This document shows positions 28,560 through 37,871 of a DNA stretch of 64,000 nucleotides, piece by piece. The notes below the pieces were generated by a model. The model was not told the origin of the DNA. It did not search any database and was given only the letters and a program-made list of their open reading frames with translations. The stretch comes from Halomonas shengliensis (GTDB taxonomy: Bacteria > Pseudomonadota > Gammaproteobacteria > Pseudomonadales > Halomonadaceae). Location: contig NZ_FNIV01000006.1 in NCBI RefSeq assembly GCF_900104135.1, positions 62,001-126,000 of the forward strand, read 5' to 3'. Position 1 is the stretch's first letter. Every line of letters begins with the position of its first letter. Position numbers and translations under genes: made by a program.

Positions 28560-29141
28560 TCAGGGGGCGGCGTCCAGCACCTCGACCCGCTCGATCACCA
28601 CCGGGGTCTCGGGAACGTCGCCGAAGCGGCCACGGTTGCCGGTGGGCACCCGCTTGATGGCGTCCACCACCTCCATGCCCTCGACGACGCGGCCGAACAC
28701 CGCGTAGCCCCAGGTCTGGCCCGACTGGGTGCTGACATGGTCGAGGAAGCCGTTGTCGGCGACGTTGATAAAGAACTGGGCGGTGGCCGAGTGGGGGTCG
28801 CCGGTGCGCGCCATGGCCAGGGTGCCGCGGCGGTTGCTCAGGCCGTTGTCGGCCTCGTTCTCGATGGGGGCGCGGGTCGGCTTCTGGGCGAAGTCGGCAT
28901 CAAAGCCGCCGCCCTGGATCATGAAGCCGTCGATCACCCGATGGAAGAGGGTGCCGTCGTAGTGGCCGGACTCGGCGTAGGCGAGGAAGTTCTCGACGCT
29001 CGTCGGCGCTTGATCCTCGAAGAGCTCGAGGCCGATGGCGCCCTCGCTGGTGTGCAACACCACCTCGGTGTCGTTGGATTGGGCCAGTGCAGGGCCGGCT
29101 AGCGGAACCACGGTGAGTAGGGCAAGGGCGAGGCGACGCAT
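28560..29141 (-). CDS. ppiA: periplasmic peptidyl-prolyl cis-trans isomerase, cyclophilin type
   Basis: A 193-residue cyclophilin with a signal peptide ([21 protein letters not shown]). The catalytic region is typical: [15 protein letters not shown] contains the active arginine, and [16 protein letters not shown] the substrate-binding FFIN. It assists proline isomerisation in periplasmic proteins. The ATG at 29141 is preferred to one at 29159 because AGGAG lies before it and the signal peptide starts there. A 69-base gap separates it from the upstream secreted protein gene in the same direction. Confidence 0.92.
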   Translation of the reverse strand: MRRLALALLTVVPLAGPALAQSNDTEVVLHTSEGAIGLELFEDQAPTSVENFLAYAESGHYDGTLFHRVIDGFMIQGGGFDADFAQKPTRAPIENEADNGLSNRRGTLAMARTGDPHSATAQFFINVADNGFLDHVSTQSGQTWGYAVFGRVVEGMEVVDAIKRVPTGNRGRFGDVPETPVVIERVEVLDAAP

Positions 29142-29210
29142 GGGGGCTCCTGTCGTCAAGGGAATCGTGATGGGAAGGTGGGCCCAGCATACGGCGCCGG
29201 GCGCGGGCTG

Positions 29211-29759
29211 TCAGCGCTCGTCGTCCCGGCAGGCCGTATGGGCGCGGGCCATCGCCTCATCGGCGCCATCGAGGGCGAAGACCATGAACCAGGGGTCGTC
29301 GGGGGCGCGCATCAGGCGCAGCCGCAGCAGCTTTCCCTGGCGCATCTCGTCGAGAAGCAGGCGCTGCTGCGGCAGCTCGAACTGCACATAGAAGCCGCTG
29401 TCGCCACGCTCGATGCGGAACTCGGCCTGGCCGGAGTGGATCGTCGCCTCGTCGACCCGCAGGTCGGCGGGCACGCGGTTGACCGGGCGGCTCTCGGCCT
29501 GGCGCTCACCGAGGTCGACCCGCATCTCCAGCCAGGGGGCCTCGCAGGCGCCGGGGGTGAAGGTGACGCCGAAGTGGGCGTCGGCGTAGGTGTCGCCCTC
29601 CAGGGCGCGGTAGAGGCGCTGCTCGCCGAGGCTCAGGGCCATCGACTGCCAGGCGCCGTGGCGCTCGACGTCGGCGACGTTGAACTGCACCGCGCCGGCC
29701 GACCCGGCCAGGGCCAGGCCGACCAGGGCGGCGGCGAGACGGGGAAGGCGAGACGGCAT
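29211..29759 (-). CDS. secreted protein of unknown function
   Basis: A 182-residue protein with a signal peptide (about 1-23, ending AGSAGA). The mature part contains two cysteines (GACEAP and HTACRDD) that may form a disulfide, and alternating beta-strand-like segments such as YVQFELPQQRLLLDEM and KLLRLRLMRAPDDPWFMVFAL. No known family is recognised. The start at 29759 is supported by GAGGAG; a longer frame begins at 29798. It precedes ppiA in the same direction. It is most likely periplasmic; lack of a lipobox argues against a lipoprotein. Confidence 0.65.
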   Translation of the reverse strand: MPSRLPRLAAALVGLALAGSAGAVQFNVADVERHGAWQSMALSLGEQRLYRALEGDTYADAHFGVTFTPGACEAPWLEMRVDLGERQAESRPVNRVPADLRVDEATIHSGQAEFRIERGDSGFYVQFELPQQRLLLDEMRQGKLLRLRLMRAPDDPWFMVFALDGADEAMARAHTACRDDER

Positions 29760-29862
29760 CCTGGGCTCCTCGGGGGACGATGCGCCCGAGGCTAGCACGC
29801 CGCCCCCCGACGCGCAGCCGGGTGGCTACTGGAAACAGAAGGAAGAAAGAGCGCTCAAGGCT

Positions 29863-29964
29863 TCTCCGGCGACAGGGCTTCGAGGGGGCGCTGTGAACCC
29901 TTCCGTGGGCGCTACCGATGCCATCCCTGGCATAGGACCCCCTCTTCGACCTGTCCCCGGCGCC
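29863..29964. repeat. long imperfect palindrome, candidate dispersed repeat
   Basis: The 242-base gap between the secreted protein gene and nosL holds a large inverted structure. Outer arms (29863-29888 and 29936-29964) pair imperfectly over about 25 bases (CCGGCGACAGG... with ...CCTGTCCCCGG), and the centre has a perfect ATGCCA-TCCC-TGGCAT stem (29918-29933). It carries no gene. From memory, unverified here, very similar palindromes recur between genes in Halomonas and relatives. Confidence 0.5.
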
Positions 29965-30001
29965 TTTCGCGACCGTCGCATGTCTGACTGCGATAGCCGT
30001 G

Positions 30002-30577
30002 CTACTGGGAATGCTGCATACCTTCCATGTCGTCGCCCATCTCCATGGGCATGCCCCCACCGAACTCGCCGCCCAGCTCGCCGCGGCCCAGGCGCCCCAG
30101 CAGGTCGAGGTCGATCTCGGCGAAGCTCACCAGCTCGCCGCCATGCGCCTCGCGGAACGCCACGGCGTCGGCCTCGTCGGCGAAGGAGGCCAGGGTGTGG
30201 CCCATGGCGCCGCGCTGGTCGTGGCCCACCACGTAGGTTGCCTCGCTGGCCGGCACGAAGGCCTCGTCGTCGGGGGTGGCCCAGGGCGCGGCGGCGACGT
30301 CGTGGACATAGGCGTGGGAGACCTGGGTCTCGTTCTCGGGCTGCTTGAGGAAGGCGAACAGGTCCATGGTGGAGCAGAACTTCAGCGCCTCGCCCTGCGC
30401 CGCCATGAAGGCCTGGCCCTTGGGGCCGGGGTGCTCGTCGATCAGCATGCCGCAGACGTGGCAGCTGTCGCCTTCCTCGATGGGTTGGGCGGCGGCCAGC
30501 GCCTCGGGTTCGGAGTCGCCACAGGCGGCGAGCAGCAGGGCGGAGATCAGCAGCAGCGGCAGGAGGAGTCGGTTCAT
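30002..30577 (-). CDS. nosL: nitrous oxide reductase copper chaperone NosL
   Basis: A 191-residue lipoprotein: the lipobox LLAAC places the lipidated cysteine at 19. The NosL signature CHVCGM (C39, C42, M44) binds Cu(I) for delivery to the CuZ site of NosZ. The C-terminal tail is unusually rich in Met, His and Gly (GGGMPMEMGDDMEGMQHS) and may add copper-binding capacity. It is the last gene of the nos operon, 42 bases after nosY. The ATG at 30577 is the only start that keeps the signal peptide. Confidence 0.93.
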   Translation of the reverse strand: MNRLLLPLLLISALLLAACGDSEPEALAAAQPIEEGDSCHVCGMLIDEHPGPKGQAFMAAQGEALKFCSTMDLFAFLKQPENETQVSHAYVHDVAAAPWATPDDEAFVPASEATYVVGHDQRGAMGHTLASFADEADAVAFREAHGGELVSFAEIDLDLLGRLGRGELGGEFGGGMPMEMGDDMEGMQHSQ

Positions 30578-30619
30578 CGGGGTCTCTCTACACGAGGGGT
30601 GGTCGGAATCGGCGTCGGG

Positions 30620-31444
30620 TCAGGCGGCGCGGCGCCGGAAGCGCAGCAGCGCCAGGCCGAGGGGCACCAGGATCCAGGCGACCAGGAGGGCGGTGACCAT
30701 GGCGGGGTGGAAGGCGCTGCCCTCGGCGATGGAGGTAAGGCCGGTGTAGCTGCGGGCGGCCTCAAAGCCGGCCAGGTTGATCAGGCGGAAGCACTCGGTG
30801 GGGTTGAGCAGCAGCAGCCAGGGTAGCCAGTCGCCGCCGCGCTCGACGCTCACCAGCAGCGCCAGCAGCCCCAGGTCGAAGACCAGCACGAACAGGAACC
30901 ACACCACCAGCGCCAGGCCGGCGGCGCGGGCCTTCTCGGTGACCCACACGCTGATCAGGTAGGCGAAGGCGATGAACACCCAGCCCAGCAGGATGCTGCT
31001 GCCGATCAGCAGCCCCATGCCGGCGGCCAGCTCGGCCAGCGCCACGCCCTCGGCCCCCAGCGCGATCACCGCCCCGGCGATACCGAAGCCCAGCGCCGTG
31101 GCCGCGCCCAGGATCAGGCCGTGGCCGAGGAACTTGCCGAGCAGCAGCTGGGTGCGGCTGATGGGGTAGGTGAGCAGCAGCAGCAGGGTGCCCGCCTCCT
31201 GCTCGCCCACCACCGCATCGTAGGCCAGCAGCAGGGCGATCAGCGGGATCAGGAAAACCGCCAGGGTGGCCAGGCTGACCACGGTGGTGGCCAGCGAGGT
31301 GAAGCCCAGGCCGCCGCTGGCGGCGGCGCCGAACCAGGCGATGCCCACGGCGAGGAAGGCCAGCACCAGGGCGATGGCCAGCACCCAGCGGTTGCGCAGG
31401 CCGTCGCGGAACTCCTTGCCGGCGATGGTCAGGATGGCGGTCAT
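30620..31444 (-). CDS. nosY: nos ABC transporter permease NosY
   Basis: A 274-residue ABC-2-type permease with six hydrophobic segments. It begins MTAILTIAGKEFRDGLRNRW, the conserved NosY start, and contains AYDAVVGEQEAGTLLLLLTYPISR, the coupling-helix region. With NosF and the periplasmic NosD it forms the NosDFY complex needed for CuZ assembly in NosZ. Its ATG overlaps the nosF stop by four bases, so the two subunits are co-translated. Confidence 0.94.
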   Translation of the reverse strand: MTAILTIAGKEFRDGLRNRWVLAIALVLAFLAVGIAWFGAAASGGLGFTSLATTVVSLATLAVFLIPLIALLLAYDAVVGEQEAGTLLLLLTYPISRTQLLLGKFLGHGLILGAATALGFGIAGAVIALGAEGVALAELAAGMGLLIGSSILLGWVFIAFAYLISVWVTEKARAAGLALVVWFLFVLVFDLGLLALLVSVERGGDWLPWLLLLNPTECFRLINLAGFEAARSYTGLTSIAEGSAFHPAMVTALLVAWILVPLGLALLRFRRRAA

Positions 31445-32379
31445 TCGGCGTCTCCTCGTGTCGCGGGCGAGAGGTCGGCGGAGAAGTGGGTGTAGAGGTG
31501 CTCCAGGGTGGGGGGCAGCAGCTCGATGTCGTCGACGCCGGCGGTGTCGGTGAGCCGGCGCAGCACCGCGAGCTTGGCGTCCGGGGGCACCGTCAGGGTG
31601 ACCTCGTGGCCGTCGACGGGCCGGGCCGCGATGCGCGGGTCCTCCCAGCCGGCGAGGCGCGTGGCGAGGTCGCCGCCGTGGCCCCGGGCGCGCATGGTGA
31701 TCGGCAGGGCGGCCGCCTCGCGAAGCTCCGAAAGGCTGCCCAGCGCCAGACGCTTGCCGCCGCCGAGGATCAGCGCACGGTCGATGTAGGGCTCCACGCC
31801 GGGCAACACGTGGGAGGAGAGCAGCACCGTGCAGCCGCGATCGCGCAGGTCGCGCACCGTCTCGTAGAAGTCGCGGGTGGCGGCCGGGTCGAGGCCGGTG
31901 GTGGGCTCGTCGAGGAGCAGCAGGCGCGGGTCGCCGAGCAGCGCCTGGGCCAGCCCCAGGCGCTGGCGCATGCCCTTGGAGTAGGTCTTCACCCGGCGCC
32001 GGGCGGCATGGCCGAGGCCGACCCGCTCCAGCAGCGCGTCCACCTGGCTGCGGTCGACCCGCTTGAGGCGGGCGAAGTAGTCGAGCACCTCCCGGCCGCT
32101 CAGCTGCTCGTAGAAGCTGACGTTCTCGGGCAGGTAGCCCAGGCGGCGACGGAGCGTCTCGGCGTGGGCGCCGTCGGGGGCGCCGCCGAGCACGGACACG
32201 CGCCCTTCGCTGGGCGAGAGCAGCCCGAGGATCAGGTGCATGGTGGTGGTCTTGCCGGCACCGTTGTGGCCCAGCAGGGCCAGCACCTCGCCCTCGTTCA
32301 CCTGGAGGTCGAGGGCGTCGAGGCGCACCAGGCCGCCGTCGCGGCGGGTGACGCCCTGGAAGTCGATCACCGCGGTCAT
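31441..32379 (-). CDS. nosF: nos ABC transporter ATPase NosF
   Basis: A 312-residue ABC ATPase. Walker A GHNGAGKTT lies at 37-45, the signature is YSKGMRQRLGLAQALL, Walker [14 protein letters not shown] and the H-loop SSHVL. It powers NosDFY during maturation of the NosZ copper-sulfur cluster. The ATG at 32379 overlaps the nosD stop by four bases; the longer open frame upstream is a shadow of nosD. It also overlaps nosY by four bases, giving a tightly coupled DFY block. Confidence 0.94.
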   Translation of the reverse strand: MTAVIDFQGVTRRDGGLVRLDALDLQVNEGEVLALLGHNGAGKTTTMHLILGLLSPSEGRVSVLGGAPDGAHAETLRRRLGYLPENVSFYEQLSGREVLDYFARLKRVDRSQVDALLERVGLGHAARRRVKTYSKGMRQRLGLAQALLGDPRLLLLDEPTTGLDPAATRDFYETVRDLRDRGCTVLLSSHVLPGVEPYIDRALILGGGKRLALGSLSELREAAALPITMRARGHGGDLATRLAGWEDPRIAARPVDGHEVTLTVPPDAKLAVLRRLTDTAGVDDIELLPPTLEHLYTHFSADLSPATRGDAE

Positions 32380-33707
32380 GCGTCGGCGTCTCCGAGGTCT
32401 TGTGGATTGAGGTCGGGTTCGAGCATCAGCGGATGGCTGTCCTTGATGCCCTGGGGACGGAACACCGGGAACTGGCGCTGCACCCAGCGCAGCGCCAGCA
32501 CCGCCGGGCTGTGCATCAGCAGCCGTGCCACCGGGTAGCGCCACAGCAGGCGGTCCATGGCGTCGTTGGGCTCGTAGGGGGTGTCGCCCACGCCGTCGCC
32601 GTCGAGGTCCCAGCCCAGGTAGTCGCTCCAGTAGTTGCCGCGCCCCGCCTCGGACCACTCCTGGGCCCGGGTGGCCACGTACATCACCTGCTGGCGGTTG
32701 TCGACGAAGGCGTTGCCGACCAGCTCGTTGTCCTCGGAGCCGGCGGTGAGGTGGATGCCGATGTCGCTGTCGGCGAAGCGGTTGGCCTCGAAGCGGTTGT
32801 ACTGGGCGTTGTAGACGAACAGCGCCTTGCCATCCGCACCGCTGACCAGCCCCTTGCCCTGGGCGTCGCGGCGCTGGTGGGCGCCGCTGACGTGGTTGCC
32901 ACGCAGCGTCGAGCCGGTGATGTTGTTCATCAGGATGCCGTAGTTGCGGTCATCCTCCGAGCGGTTGCCGATCACCTCGAGGCGCTTGGACTGCATCAGC
33001 GCATAGCCGGTGCGGGTGTCCCGGGTGGTGTTGCCCTCCACGCGGTTGTCGTAGGCGTACATGTAGTGCACGCCGTAGCGCAGGTCCTGCATATGGTTGC
33101 CGCGCAGCAGGCTCTGGCTGGTGGTGTCGATGTAGATGCCGTCGCGGGTGTGGCGGATATCGTTGCCCGCCACGGTGACGTTGCGGGAGTTGAACAGGTG
33201 CACGCCGTTGCCGCTATCCTGGGAGCGCAGCGACTCGTCGCCGCGGATCACGTTGTCGCGGACCTGGACGTCGCTAACGGCGTCGAGCCAGATGCCGAAG
33301 CCCGGGCCCTCGAGCCGCGAGTCGCGGATCACGCTGCCGGTGGCGCTCTCCTCGACGAAGAGGCCGGCATCCATCTCGGTGAGGTTGGCGCCCCAGTTCT
33401 CGATGGTCACACCCTCGATCACGATCTCCGGGGCGTCGAGCACCACGGCGTGGCCCTCGCCGCCGCCGTCGATCACCGCGCCGGGCTCGCCCGAGAGGGT
33501 GAGGGGGCGGTCGATGACCAGCGGGCCGGGGTAGCGGCCCTGGGGCAATATCAGGCGGTCGCCGCGCTTGGCCCGCTCGACCAGCGGCTGCAGCGGCTCG
33601 CCGGGGCTGGCCGTCAGGTCGGCGGCCAGCAGGCCGCCCGGCAGCCACAGGAGCAGCCAGGCGGCGGGAAACAGTCGGGGGACGACGTCTCGCAGTCGTC
33701 GCATCAT
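32376..33707 (-). CDS. nosD: periplasmic copper-site maturation protein NosD
   Basis: A 443-residue periplasmic beta-helix protein. A signal peptide (about 1-29) precedes repeated parallel beta-helix/CASH-type turns (for example NGVHLFNSRNVTVAGNDIRHTRDGIYI). It works with NosF and NosY to build the copper-sulfur cluster of NosZ. The start at 33707 is the first of two tandem ATGs, with CGGAGAG upstream. It lies after a strong hairpin that separates it from nosZ, so expression is probably lower than that of the enzyme. Confidence 0.94.
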   Translation of the reverse strand: MMRRLRDVVPRLFPAAWLLLWLPGGLLAADLTASPGEPLQPLVERAKRGDRLILPQGRYPGPLVIDRPLTLSGEPGAVIDGGGEGHAVVLDAPEIVIEGVTIENWGANLTEMDAGLFVEESATGSVIRDSRLEGPGFGIWLDAVSDVQVRDNVIRGDESLRSQDSGNGVHLFNSRNVTVAGNDIRHTRDGIYIDTTSQSLLRGNHMQDLRYGVHYMYAYDNRVEGNTTRDTRTGYALMQSKRLEVIGNRSEDDRNYGILMNNITGSTLRGNHVSGAHQRRDAQGKGLVSGADGKALFVYNAQYNRFEANRFADSDIGIHLTAGSEDNELVGNAFVDNRQQVMYVATRAQEWSEAGRGNYWSDYLGWDLDGDGVGDTPYEPNDAMDRLLWRYPVARLLMHSPAVLALRWVQRQFPVFRPQGIKDSHPLMLEPDLNPQDLGDADA

Positions 33708-33726
33708 GCGTCTCTCCGTGACAGGA

Positions 33727-33752
33727 CGGGGCCGGGCGGCTGCCCGGCCCCG
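33727..33752 (-). terminator. hairpin between nosZ and nosD
   Basis: CGGGGCCGGGC and GCCCGGCCCCG form a perfect 11-base stem with loop GGCT, 10 bases beyond the nosZ stop and 20 before nosD. Likely a partial terminator or 3' stabiliser of nosZ mRNA. Confidence 0.6.
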
Positions 33753-33762
33753 ATGGGCGCTA

Positions 33763-35655
33763 TCAGGCCTTCTCGACCAGCATGCGGCCGGTCATCTCCA
33801 TGTGCATGGCATGACAGAACCACTGGCAGTAGTACCAGTGCACCCCGGGCCTGTCGGCGGTGAAGGTGACGCTGGCGGTCTGCTGGGGGCTGATCTCCAT
33901 GGCGACGCCATGGTTGGTCATGGTGAAGCCGTGGCTGACGTCCTCGACCTGGTCGAGGTTGGTGACCACCACGGTGACCTCGTCGCCCTGCTTGACCGTG
34001 AACTCGGTCAGGCCGAACTGCGGCGCCACCGAGGTCATGTAGACGCGCACCTTGTTGCCGTCGCGCACGACCTTGTTGTCGGTCTCCAGGGTGACACCAT
34101 CCTGCTCGGCCATGGCCACGGTCTCGGCGAAGAAGGGATCGTCGCGGGTCCAGACCTTCTTCGGGTTGATCTGGTCGGCGCGTGCCAGGATGCAGTCGTG
34201 GGGCTCGGCGTAGGTGGGACCGTCGTGGACCAGCTTCATCTCCTCGCCGGAGATGTCGATCAGCTGGTCGTTCTCGGGGTGCAGCGGGCCCACCGGCAGG
34301 AAGCGGTCCTTGGCGAACTTGGAGAGCACCACCAGCCACTTGCCGTCGGCATCCTTGGTCTCGGTGAGGCTGGCGTGGTTGTGCCCCGGCTGGTAGTGCA
34401 CATCCAGCTTCTGGCGCAGGTAGTTGACCTCCTCGCCGTTGTAGGCGCGGATGGCGTCCTCGATGTTCCACTTGGCCACCTGGCTGTCGATGAACAGCGT
34501 GGTGTAGGCGTTGCCGCGACCGTCGAAGGTGGTGTGCAGCGGCCCCAGGCCCAGCTCCGGCTCGCCGACCACGGTGTCGCGCGGCTCGATGGCGTCATCG
34601 AACAGCGCCGGGAGCTTGTCGATGGTGATGATCGAGCAGGTGGGCGAGAGCTTGCCGTTGGCGATGAAGTACTTGCCGTCCGGCGAGGTGTTGAGGCCGT
34701 GGGGGTTCTTGGGCACGGGGATGTAGCGGGTCACCTTCGAGCCCTGGCGACCGTCGACCACCGGCACCTCGCTGTCGCCCAGGGTCTTGAACTCGCCGGC
34801 TTCCACGGCGGCCTCGATCGCCTCGACATCGAACACCACCACCCAGTCGCGCTCGGCACGCATGGTGTCGGCCAGGGTCATGCCCTTCTCGGAGTTGTAG
34901 CAGGTCGAGGCCACGAAGCGACCGGTGTAGTCGGCGTCGGTGTTGTCGAGGTTGCCGTCGACGATCACCTGCCAGGCCACCTCCATGCTCTCGGCGTCGA
35001 TGCCGTTGAACATGGTGTAGTAGCCCTCCGGGTTCTCCATGCCGCGGCCGTCGTTGACCACGCCGTCGTCGTGATGGGGGATGGGGAACTCGGCGTTGGC
35101 AAAGACGTACTGGGTGTGCGGCACCTTCTGCAGGCGCAGGCCGTGGATCGCCTGGACGTTGGGGATGGTGGTGATCCTGTCCGTCTTCATGATGTCGAGA
35201 CGGATGCGGGCCACCCGGGTGTTGGCCTTGTCGTTGATGAACAGGTACTTGCCGTCGTAGCTGCCATCGGTCATGGAGATGTGCGGGTGGTGGCAGTCGC
35301 CGTTGAGGAAGCGCGCCGAGTCGCCAAGGATGCGCCTGGACTCGTTGGTGATCCCCCAGCCGGTGGCGCTGTCGATGTTGAACACCGGGATGCGCATCAA
35401 CTCGCGCATGGAGGGAACGCCCAGCACCCGGACCTCGCCGGAGTGGCCGCCGCTCCAGAAGCCGTAGTACTCGTCGAGCTCGCCCGGGGCGACCTCGATG
35501 CTGCCCTCGGCGGCACGGGCCTTCTCGCTGCCGCCGAGCAGGGTGCCGGCGCCGAAGCCGCCGGCCAGTCCCGCCCCGGCCACGCCGGTCACCGCGCTGT
35601 TGCGCAGGAAGTGGCGGCGTCCGAGATTCTCGATCTCTTTCTTCTTGTCACTCAT
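33763..35655 (-). CDS. nosZ: nitrous oxide reductase, clade I
   Basis: A 630-residue multicopper enzyme reducing N2O to N2 in the periplasm, the last step of denitrification. A twin-arginine signal (RRHFLRNS at 13-20) marks clade I and export of the folded protein. The beta-propeller holds CuZ histidines, including the DCHHPH segment, and the C-terminal cupredoxin has the CuA site C610, W612, C614, H618 and M621. AGGAGGAG lies upstream of the ATG. It starts three bases after nosR ends. The mature enzyme should need NosDFY and NosL, all encoded downstream. Confidence 0.97.
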   Translation of the reverse strand: MSDKKKEIENLGRRHFLRNSAVTGVAGAGLAGGFGAGTLLGGSEKARAAEGSIEVAPGELDEYYGFWSGGHSGEVRVLGVPSMRELMRIPVFNIDSATGWGITNESRRILGDSARFLNGDCHHPHISMTDGSYDGKYLFINDKANTRVARIRLDIMKTDRITTIPNVQAIHGLRLQKVPHTQYVFANAEFPIPHHDDGVVNDGRGMENPEGYYTMFNGIDAESMEVAWQVIVDGNLDNTDADYTGRFVASTCYNSEKGMTLADTMRAERDWVVVFDVEAIEAAVEAGEFKTLGDSEVPVVDGRQGSKVTRYIPVPKNPHGLNTSPDGKYFIANGKLSPTCSIITIDKLPALFDDAIEPRDTVVGEPELGLGPLHTTFDGRGNAYTTLFIDSQVAKWNIEDAIRAYNGEEVNYLRQKLDVHYQPGHNHASLTETKDADGKWLVVLSKFAKDRFLPVGPLHPENDQLIDISGEEMKLVHDGPTYAEPHDCILARADQINPKKVWTRDDPFFAETVAMAEQDGVTLETDNKVVRDGNKVRVYMTSVAPQFGLTEFTVKQGDEVTVVVTNLDQVEDVSHGFTMTNHGVAMEISPQQTASVTFTADRPGVHWYYCQWFCHAMHMEMTGRMLVEKA

Positions 35656-35658
35656 GGT

Positions 35659-37788
35659 TCACTCCTCCTGGTAGGTCGGAATCCGCTGCAGCCGTGCGCT
35701 GGCGGGATCGTGGGTCCCGACGCCTCCCTGGCCACGGGAGAGCCGCGTTGCCTTCTCGAAGCGCTTGCGGCGCTTGATCATCGGCGGGCAGCGCTTGTCG
35801 TCGTGGTAGGTGATCTGGCAGTCGAGACAGTAGTGGCACTCGTTGGCATTGATGCGACCATCCGGATGGATGGCGGCCACCTCGCATTCGTTGGCGCAGA
35901 TCTGGCACGGGGTGCCGCAGTCGCCGCGGTGCCGCTTCAGCCAGTCGAACAGGCGCAGGCGGGCGGGGATCGCCAGGCCGGCGCCCAGCGGGCAGACGTA
36001 GCGGCAGTAGAACTTGTGGTTGACCGAGGAGATCGCCACCAGCACCAGGGCGTAGAGCAGAAAGCCCCACTCGCGCTGGAAGCGCAGGGTGATGGCGGTC
36101 TTGAAGGGCTCCACCTCGGCGTAGCGCTCGGCGGTGCCCAGCGAGTGCAGCGAGACCGCGAACAGCCCCAGCAGGATGATGTACTTCAGCGCCCAGAGCC
36201 GCTCATGGAGGCCGAAGGGCGGCTCGAACTGCCTGACGCCGAGCCTGCGGGCGGCCTTGTTGACCAGGTCCTGGAGGGCGCCGAAGGGGCACAGCCAGCC
36301 GCAGAACACCCCGCGGCCCCACAGCAGCAGGCTCACCGCCACGAAGGACCAGAGGATGAACATCATCGGATCGATCAGGAAGGAGCCCCAGCTGAAGTCG
36401 GTGATCAGGGCGTTGGTGAAGGTCAGGATGTTGACCACCGAGAGCTGGGCCAGGGAGTACCAGCCGATGAACACCAGGGTGTAGACCAGAAAGCCCAGGC
36501 GCAGCGGTCGCAGGATGCGCGGGTGCTTCACCAGCACGTCCTGGAACAGCATGATGCCGGTGAGCACGGCAAGGCCCAGGCCGAGCACGACGATCTGGAA
36601 GGCCTTGTCCTTCCACACCTCGACCCAGATCGGCACCTCCTTGGGCGGTTCGGGGCGCTCGATGTAGGCCTCGGGCACGCGGTAGTCGGCGCTGAAGCGG
36701 CTGAACTCGGTGTCCAGGGGGCCGGAGGCGCGGCGCACCAGCAGCTCCAGCTGCCACGGTTGGCCGGGGTCGAAGGCGGCCGCGTCACGGATGATGAAGA
36801 TGTCGCGCTCGTCGAAGGCCGGGGCCCCCTCGATGCCCAGGTTGCCCAGGCGAAGGTGGTCGCGGTCGTGGAAGCTCACCGTGTTGCCGTTCTGGGAGAG
36901 CTCGATGCGATCGAAGATGCCCCCGCGCACGTAGCCGGAACCCTTGAAGGAGTAGTCGCCGCGGCCCATCACCGCGATGGCGTGCTCGCCCTCGTCGAGC
37001 CGTTCCATCAGCTGCGTGTAGCCGGTGTCGCCGAGCAGGTTGCGCCCGGCGGTGGGCGGGTTCAGGAAGGTGTAGAAGAGCTCGATGAAGGTGCGCTCCG
37101 CCGGCTGCGGCGTGTGCAGGTAGTCCTCGGCCGGGGTGCCCACGAAGGTCTCGTCCACCTCGCCGTGGGTCAGGTGCAGGCGGCGGATGGTGCCGTCACC
37201 GGTGAGCGTCGACCAGTCCGCCGGTTCATAGACGTCCTCGCGCACCGTCGCCGCCGGCGTGGCGGAGGGGTCGGCGATCAGCCCCTGCTCGGCGGCCACC
37301 AGGCGGGCGGCACGCATCACGGTGTCGCTGACCACGATCACGGTGACGGTGGCCCCGGAGATGGCGTCGAGGTTGCCGCCCACCTTCATGCGGTCGTTGA
37401 CGTGGGCACCGACGTGGTCATCGGCGAAGCCCTCGAGCTTCTCCTCGGGGATGCCCACCAGCATGATGGGCTCCTCGTGGCCGATCACGTCGGCCTGGAC
37501 GATCCTGCCCTCCAGGTCGATCCCCACCAGCAGGTTGACCGGCTTGCCGGAGTAGGCGGGGATCGGCGCCATCTCGACGCTCTCGAAGGCGTAACCGAGC
37601 GTCTCGTCGCCGGCCATCACGCGGCTGACCGGCCACTGGGAGTCGGCGGGCTCGAGGCGCTCCGCCTGGGGAAAGCCCTCGCGCAGCGGGTCGAGCTCCA
37701 GGGCGTGCAGCGGCAGGCTGATCAGCAGGCAAAGCAGGGCCAGCAGCAAGCCGGCGAAGGCGGCTGGCCGAGAAGGTGTCACGGGCAT
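35659..37788 (-). CDS. nosR: nitrous oxide reductase electron-transfer and regulatory protein NosR
   Basis: A 709-residue membrane flavo-iron-sulfur protein that keeps NosZ active and supports nos expression. After a signal peptide, the periplasmic FMN domain has the flavinylation motif SGATVT (144-149). Several membrane helices follow, with CGWLCPFGALQD and CRYVCPLGAG motifs, and the C-terminus carries ferredoxin-like cysteines (CGTPCQICANEC and NECHYCLDCQ). The start at 37788 (AAGGAC upstream) begins the signal peptide; an earlier ATG at 37833 is less likely. A hairpin separates it from the upstream cytochrome gene. Confidence 0.95.
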   Translation of the reverse strand: MPVTPSRPAAFAGLLLALLCLLISLPLHALELDPLREGFPQAERLEPADSQWPVSRVMAGDETLGYAFESVEMAPIPAYSGKPVNLLVGIDLEGRIVQADVIGHEEPIMLVGIPEEKLEGFADDHVGAHVNDRMKVGGNLDAISGATVTVIVVSDTVMRAARLVAAEQGLIADPSATPAATVREDVYEPADWSTLTGDGTIRRLHLTHGEVDETFVGTPAEDYLHTPQPAERTFIELFYTFLNPPTAGRNLLGDTGYTQLMERLDEGEHAIAVMGRGDYSFKGSGYVRGGIFDRIELSQNGNTVSFHDRDHLRLGNLGIEGAPAFDERDIFIIRDAAAFDPGQPWQLELLVRRASGPLDTEFSRFSADYRVPEAYIERPEPPKEVPIWVEVWKDKAFQIVVLGLGLAVLTGIMLFQDVLVKHPRILRPLRLGFLVYTLVFIGWYSLAQLSVVNILTFTNALITDFSWGSFLIDPMMFILWSFVAVSLLLWGRGVFCGWLCPFGALQDLVNKAARRLGVRQFEPPFGLHERLWALKYIILLGLFAVSLHSLGTAERYAEVEPFKTAITLRFQREWGFLLYALVLVAISSVNHKFYCRYVCPLGAGLAIPARLRLFDWLKRHRGDCGTPCQICANECEVAAIHPDGRINANECHYCLDCQITYHDDKRCPPMIKRRKRFEKATRLSRGQGGVGTHDPASARLQRIPTYQEE

Positions 37789-37843
37789 GGGGAGGTCCTT
37801 GCGGGTAAGCGCCCTGGCGGCGTCTGCCGCCACCCATCAGGAG

Positions 37844-37866
37844 AGGGCCGGCCTCGGGCCGGCCCT
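37844..37866 (-). terminator. hairpin between the nos cytochrome gene and nosR
   Basis: AGGGCCGGCC and GGCCGGCCCT form a perfect ten-base stem with loop CGA, five bases after the cytochrome stop. No T tract. Confidence 0.55.
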
Positions 37867-37871
37867 GGCCA

